A stretch of DNA of 17,490 bases from an uncultured Lachnospiraceae bacterium (lineage in GTDB: Bacteria > Bacillota > Clostridia > Lachnospirales > Lachnospiraceae). The first letter of the stretch is position 1. Each line of letters starts with the position of its first letter. The stretch is from contig CALCMD010000012.1 of NCBI GenBank assembly GCA_937965795.1, positions 1-17,490 on the forward strand, given 5' to 3'. A program made the translations under genes and the position numbers. Of this stretch, positions 14,823-17,490 are shown piece after piece. Below the pieces are notes generated by a model that was given only the letters and a program-made list of their open reading frames with translations, was not told the origin of the DNA and did no database searches.

Positions 14823-15740
14823 TCAGACGATCTCCAGTAAAATCATATAGGCAAGCCCCACTACGGCTGTGACTACAAACGCAGGCGTTACAAAGCTTCG
14901 TTTTACGCCCTCCGGCAGCTCATGCTTCCGAAAACACCATCGCATATGCGCTTCTCTTTTGCAGTGCTTCGTCATCCAGATCATCACGCCTGCTGCCAGC
15001 GCCGTCGAAAACAGAGCCAGAAATCCCATAACTCCCGCAGCCATAACCAGCGCCTCTTTCGTCAGCTCCGCCTGCTGGGCCCCCGCGCTTCCCGCCAGTT
15101 CCTGCACAGGTTCCTGTAAAGCCATCATCAGAACGCTCCAGCCATTGATGACAAAATGCGCTGTCATGGACGCATAGATGCTCCCCGTGATCTCAACCAG
15201 AAAACAGAATACAACGCCCAGCACCGCCGCATAAAAGAACTGGTTCAGGTTCCGGTGTATCATGCCAAATACAATCGCGCTCGCCACCGCCCCCAGAATC
15301 ACGCCTTTTTCCCTGTACGCATGATAAAAAATTCCACGGTAGATCAGTTCCTCCACGACCGCCGGAATGACTGCCATGATCAGCAGATTCAAAAGAAACG
15401 GATTCTCCGCAAGCTTTGCGCCCGTCTCGCTCACATAATTCGTCGCAAACAGCATGGAGAGCGCATTGATAAAAGTCACAAGCGGCAAAAGGAGGAACCC
15501 TGTCAGCGCCGCCATCAGGATGGTAGATACCCGGATTTTCTGAAAAGGAATCCATTCCTTTACTCGAATCCGCTTTACCGCCACATAACAGATGACCGGG
15601 AGCGCAAAGAGGAGCTCACCCACCACGGAAATCTGTGTCATACTCATCCTTCCTAAAACATTCTGAAAAAGAAACGGCGATACAATTGCCCATACGATCA
15701 CGCAGAAAAACAGCCTGTTCGCGCTCTTTGTCTTATTCAT
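14823..15740 (-). CDS. CPBP-family intramembrane metalloprotease (CAAX/Abi type)
   Basis: CPBP proteins are polytopic membrane proteases related to Rce1; bacterial members are linked to bacteriocin self-immunity, signalling or unknown tasks. The 305-residue protein is strongly hydrophobic, with about eight membrane segments. The three catalytic motifs are present: EELIYRG (Glu130, Glu131, Arg135), FGMIH (Phe158, His162) and HFVIN (His195, Asn199). The C-terminus adds two membrane segments. The substrate is unknown, and no bacteriocin gene is near. AGGAGGAG precedes the ATG. It sits between cvfB (20 nt) and dnaE (35 nt), so it is probably co-transcribed with them. Confidence 0.92.
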   Translation of the reverse strand: MNKTKSANRLFFCVIVWAIVSPFLFQNVLGRMSMTQISVVGELLFALPVICYVAVKRIRVKEWIPFQKIRVSTILMAALTGFLLLPLVTFINALSMLFATNYVSETGAKLAENPFLLNLLIMAVIPAVVEELIYRGIFYHAYREKGVILGAVASAIVFGMIHRNLNQFFYAAVLGVVFCFLVEITGSIYASMTAHFVINGWSVLMMALQEPVQELAGSAGAQQAELTKEALVMAAGVMGFLALFSTALAAGVMIWMTKHCKREAHMRWCFRKHELPEGVKRSFVTPAFVVTAVVGLAYMILLEIV

Positions 15741-15760
15741 CCTATCTCCTCCTCTACATC

Positions 15761-16594
15761 CTACTTTTTCATGATGCGGTTTTCGGTAAGCTCGATGCGT
15801 CCCTGTTTCAGCAACCGTCCTACTGCGCGCTTAAACGCCGCCTTGCTGATGCCAAACTCCCGGTTGATGATTTCCGGCGATACCTTCTCTCCAAAAGGCA
15901 AAACCCCCTCATACTCGTCAATGACCCGTAAAATCAGCTCCGCATCCTTATCCATCTGAATCTCTACCCTTTCGTTCGGACTAAGATCCAGCTTGCCGTC
16001 CGGTTTTACTCCGGTGACGCGCACCGAAATGCTGTCGCCAATCTGATACCTGCCTGTAGCCTCCCTCTTGGGAATCAGGCCGGAATAGCGGTTATCTACT
16101 GCCACAAATACGCCAAAACCACCGCCTGTCTCATAAATGGTCCCGGTCACATGGTCATCCTTTTTATAAGGAGAATCTGTATCCAGATATTCATAAACAT
16201 TCATTGTCGCACAGAATCTCCAGCTCTTATCCAGATAAACGGCCACCAAAACCTGTTCGCCCGGATAGACATGTCTGGTCTGCTCCTTAAACGGGAGAAG
16301 AAGGTCTTTCTCAAGACCCCAGTCCAGAAAAGCGCCAATCTTCGAGACCTCTTTTACCTTCAGCACCGCGACGCCGCCCAGCTCTGCCTGCGGCTGCCTG
16401 CGGGTAGCGATCATCCGGTCCTGAGAATCCAGATACAAAAACACTTCCATCTGATCCCCGATCTTCGTTCCCTCCGGCACTTCTTTTAATGGAAGCAGCA
16501 CCCGCTCAGCTGCCTCTTTCGCCTCTCCAAGATAGATTCCAAATTTCATCTGCTTTACCACCGTCAGTTTCTGTTTTTTTCCTAATTGTAACAT
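15761..16594 (-). CDS. cvfB: CvfB-like S1 RNA-binding protein with C-terminal winged helix
   Basis: CvfB (YitL in B. subtilis) is an RNA-binding protein that affects virulence gene expression in Staphylococcus aureus; its cellular targets are poorly known. The 277-residue protein shows three S1-type modules (about 1-65, 72-130 and 145-205; the last with VTGTIYETGGGFGVFVAVDNRYSG-type core) and a C-terminal winged helix (about 215-275, with EIINREFGISKAAFKRAVGRLLKQG). This is the full CvfB architecture and length. AAGGAGAAAG precedes the ATG. It lies 28 nt after the thioesterase and 20 nt before the CPBP gene. Confidence 0.92.
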   Translation of the reverse strand: MLQLGKKQKLTVVKQMKFGIYLGEAKEAAERVLLPLKEVPEGTKIGDQMEVFLYLDSQDRMIATRRQPQAELGGVAVLKVKEVSKIGAFLDWGLEKDLLLPFKEQTRHVYPGEQVLVAVYLDKSWRFCATMNVYEYLDTDSPYKKDDHVTGTIYETGGGFGVFVAVDNRYSGLIPKREATGRYQIGDSISVRVTGVKPDGKLDLSPNERVEIQMDKDAELILRVIDEYEGVLPFGEKVSPEIINREFGISKAAFKRAVGRLLKQGRIELTENRIMKK

Positions 16595-16622
16595 CCGCTT
16601 TCTCCTTATTTTCTAAATATGA

Positions 16623-17336
16623 TTACTGTGCTTCCAAAAACTCGATCACTGCATAAGGCTTCCGCCCCTCATTACACAACGCTACCGTACAGCTTCCCTT
16701 CTCCACATGCACCATAGGAAATATCACGTCATGGAGCACCGCAGCCTTTTTATACTCTGCCCGCATCTGACGGATCTGAAAGCCTTCCGGCAGAAATTCC
16801 TGTGCCATCTGCACATACTGGCCGTTGTTCACATGATGATTTGTGTCAAGCTGGTGGCGCAGAACCGGAAAGCTCTCTTTCTCCTCAAGCTCTCCTGGAA
16901 GCGCAATCTTCCTTGAGGCATACTCCATGTCCAGCTTTTCTTCTATAGTATATGCTCCGATCTGCTCCGGCTCCAGCTTTACGGGTCTTCCAGCCTCCAT
17001 ATCCATGAACACCCAGACAGAATTGGCCACGGCAACCCTGTTCCCCTCTGCGTCCAGCATCGCAAAATTACGGTCTCCGTAAAATGCCTTAAATCCATAT
17101 GGCCAGGTCTGAACCGTGATTTTTTCACCAAATTTCGGCAAGCGGTTCACAATGATCTGCCAGGCTGAAAGAATCCATGCACAGTGTTTCTCTTTCAGAC
17201 GTTCAATTCCCATGCCGATATTTTCTGAATCAAATGTGGTGCAGTCCTGGAAATAATTAATAATTCCGTTCAGGGTCAGATTCTGCCATACATCTACCTC
17301 GCTGTAGCGCACCCTGCTTTCAAACTGATAACTCAT
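16623..17336 (-). CDS. Acyl-ACP thioesterase
   Basis: The enzyme hydrolyses acyl-acyl carrier protein to free fatty acid, ending or trimming fatty-acid chains. The 237-residue protein has a double hotdog organisation: an N-terminal hotdog (about 1-130, with RYSEVDVWQNLTLNGIINY and WPYGFKAFYGDRNF) and a C-terminal one containing LDTNHHVNNGQYV (163-175). That motif matches the Asp-x-Asn-x-His-x-Asn region of the plant FatA/FatB and bacterial families. I chose the ATG at 17334-17336 because AGGAGG lies 7-8 nt upstream; an extension to 17378 runs through that site. It is the first gene of the co-directional run, separated from tRNA-Gln by a terminator and a 15-bp palindrome. Chain-length preference cannot be read from sequence. 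Confidence 0.93.
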   Translation of the reverse strand: MSYQFESRVRYSEVDVWQNLTLNGIINYFQDCTTFDSENIGMGIERLKEKHCAWILSAWQIIVNRLPKFGEKITVQTWPYGFKAFYGDRNFAMLDAEGNRVAVANSVWVFMDMEAGRPVKLEPEQIGAYTIEEKLDMEYASRKIALPGELEEKESFPVLRHQLDTNHHVNNGQYVQMAQEFLPEGFQIRQMRAEYKKAAVLHDVIFPMVHVEKGSCTVALCNEGRKPYAVIEFLEAQ

Positions 17337-17381
17337 AAAACCGCCTCCTGTAGAACTATCCCTTTCTCTTACTGGCAATTG

Positions 17382-17396
17382 CAGAACAATGTTCTG
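17382..17396. promoter_or_regulatory. 15-bp perfect palindrome upstream of the acyl-ACP thioesterase
   Basis: CAGAACA-A-TGTTCTG on the plus strand has two perfect 7-bp arms around one central base. It lies 46-60 nt upstream of the thioesterase start. It resembles a dimeric repressor operator. The spacing of GAAC and GTTC (3 nt) does not match the Firmicute LexA box (4 nt), and it is not an obvious FapR or FabT site. No clear promoter was found around it. Confidence 0.5.
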
Positions 17397-17400
17397 TAAG

Positions 17401-17432
17401 ATAAAAATAAGGCTGCTTTTTGCAAAGCAGCC
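17401..17432 (-). terminator. Intrinsic terminator after tRNA-Gln
   Basis: GGCTGCTTT pairs with AAAGCAGCC (9 bp, 4-nt loop, 17411-17432). On the minus strand it is followed by TTATTTTTAT (plus 17401-17410). It begins 6 nt after the tRNA discriminator and would stop tRNA transcription from entering the thioesterase run. Confidence 0.88.
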
Positions 17433-17438
17433 TGGTAG

Positions 17439-17490
17439 CTGGGCTACAAGGATTCGAACCTTGAAATGACGGAGTCAGAGTCCGTTGCCT
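17439..17490 (-). tRNA. tRNA-Gln (anticodon CUG), partial, 5' part beyond the window
   Basis: The minus strand shows the anticodon stem-loop ACGGA-CTCTGAC-TCCGT, which places CTG at positions 34-36. A 5-nt variable loop, the T arm CAAGG-TTCGAAT-CCTTG, the acceptor 3' strand TAGCCCA and discriminator G follow. The acceptor 3' strand closely resembles known tRNA-Gln. The next bases are CTA, so CCA is not encoded directly after the discriminator. The 5' acceptor strand and D arm are outside the window. Confidence 0.92.

Noticed and set aside
13738..14850. Long plus-strand reading frame (370 codons) opposite the 5' part of dnaE
   Set aside because: The opposite strand encodes a complete PHP domain with all its motifs. 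The plus frame is His/Ile-rich and without family resemblance.
14823..15740. CPBP protease as part of a bacteriocin or abortive-infection system
   Set aside because: No precursor peptide, ABC exporter or toxin gene is adjacent; the neighbours are housekeeping genes in the same run.
17382..17396. LexA (SOS) box upstream of the thioesterase
   Set aside because: GAAC and GTTC are 3 nt apart instead of 4, and none of the downstream genes is a classical SOS gene apart from the distant dnaE.
1..17490. CRISPR array, insertion sequence, prophage or biosynthetic cluster
   Set aside because: No regularly spaced repeats, transposase, integrase, phage structural or core biosynthetic genes were seen on either strand.

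Overview
The window looks like a housekeeping stretch of a chromosome from a Clostridia-type Firmicute, probably Lachnospiraceae-like. This is inferred from the gene content (MecA, CvfB, KtrA/TrkA-type regulator, SleB-type hydrolase), strong AGGAGG-type ribosome binding sites, near-consensus sigma-A promoters, and tRNA genes that do not encode CCA. No transposase, phage gene, integrase, CRISPR array or defence cassette is visible. All protein genes except one (a CapA-like gene) are on the minus strand.

Region 1 (1-4660, minus strand) is the str operon, read rpsL - rpsG - fusA - tuf, with tuf cut by the left edge. It has its own consensus promoter (TTGACA-17-TATAAT), a leader with a short terminator-like hairpin, and an unusually long, palindrome-rich 326-nt spacer between rpsL and rpsG. 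rpoBC is not directly upstream, unlike in many Firmicutes.

Region 2 (4690-7410) holds a tRNA-Ser(CGA) gene diverging from the str promoter, two back-to-back terminators, a minus-strand mecA-like gene, a divergent plus-strand CapA-like membrane-anchored protein, and a minus-strand GNAT acetyltransferase whose ribosome binding site abuts the terminator of the preceding gene.

Region 3 (7409-8690) is a secreted SH3/SleB-type cell-wall hydrolase. It has a perfect consensus promoter overlaid with a series of TGTAAC/CGTAAT half-sites that resemble WalR (or PhoP) boxes.

Region 4 (8697-17336) is a closely spaced co-directional run, read from the right: acyl-ACP thioesterase - cvfB - CPBP membrane protease - dnaE - pfkA - TrkA/KtrA-type regulator - TrmH-family methyltransferase. 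Gaps are 20-60 nt, apart from a 123-nt gap before the last gene that holds a large nested hairpin. A 15-bp perfect palindrome sits upstream of the first gene. The right edge cuts a minus-strand tRNA-Gln(CUG) followed by a terminator that isolates it from the run.

I found no clearly new multi-gene system. The observations most worth checking are regulatory: the repeated half-sites at the hydrolase promoter, the structured str-operon leader and spacer, the nested hairpin at 9499-9573, and the thioesterase palindrome.
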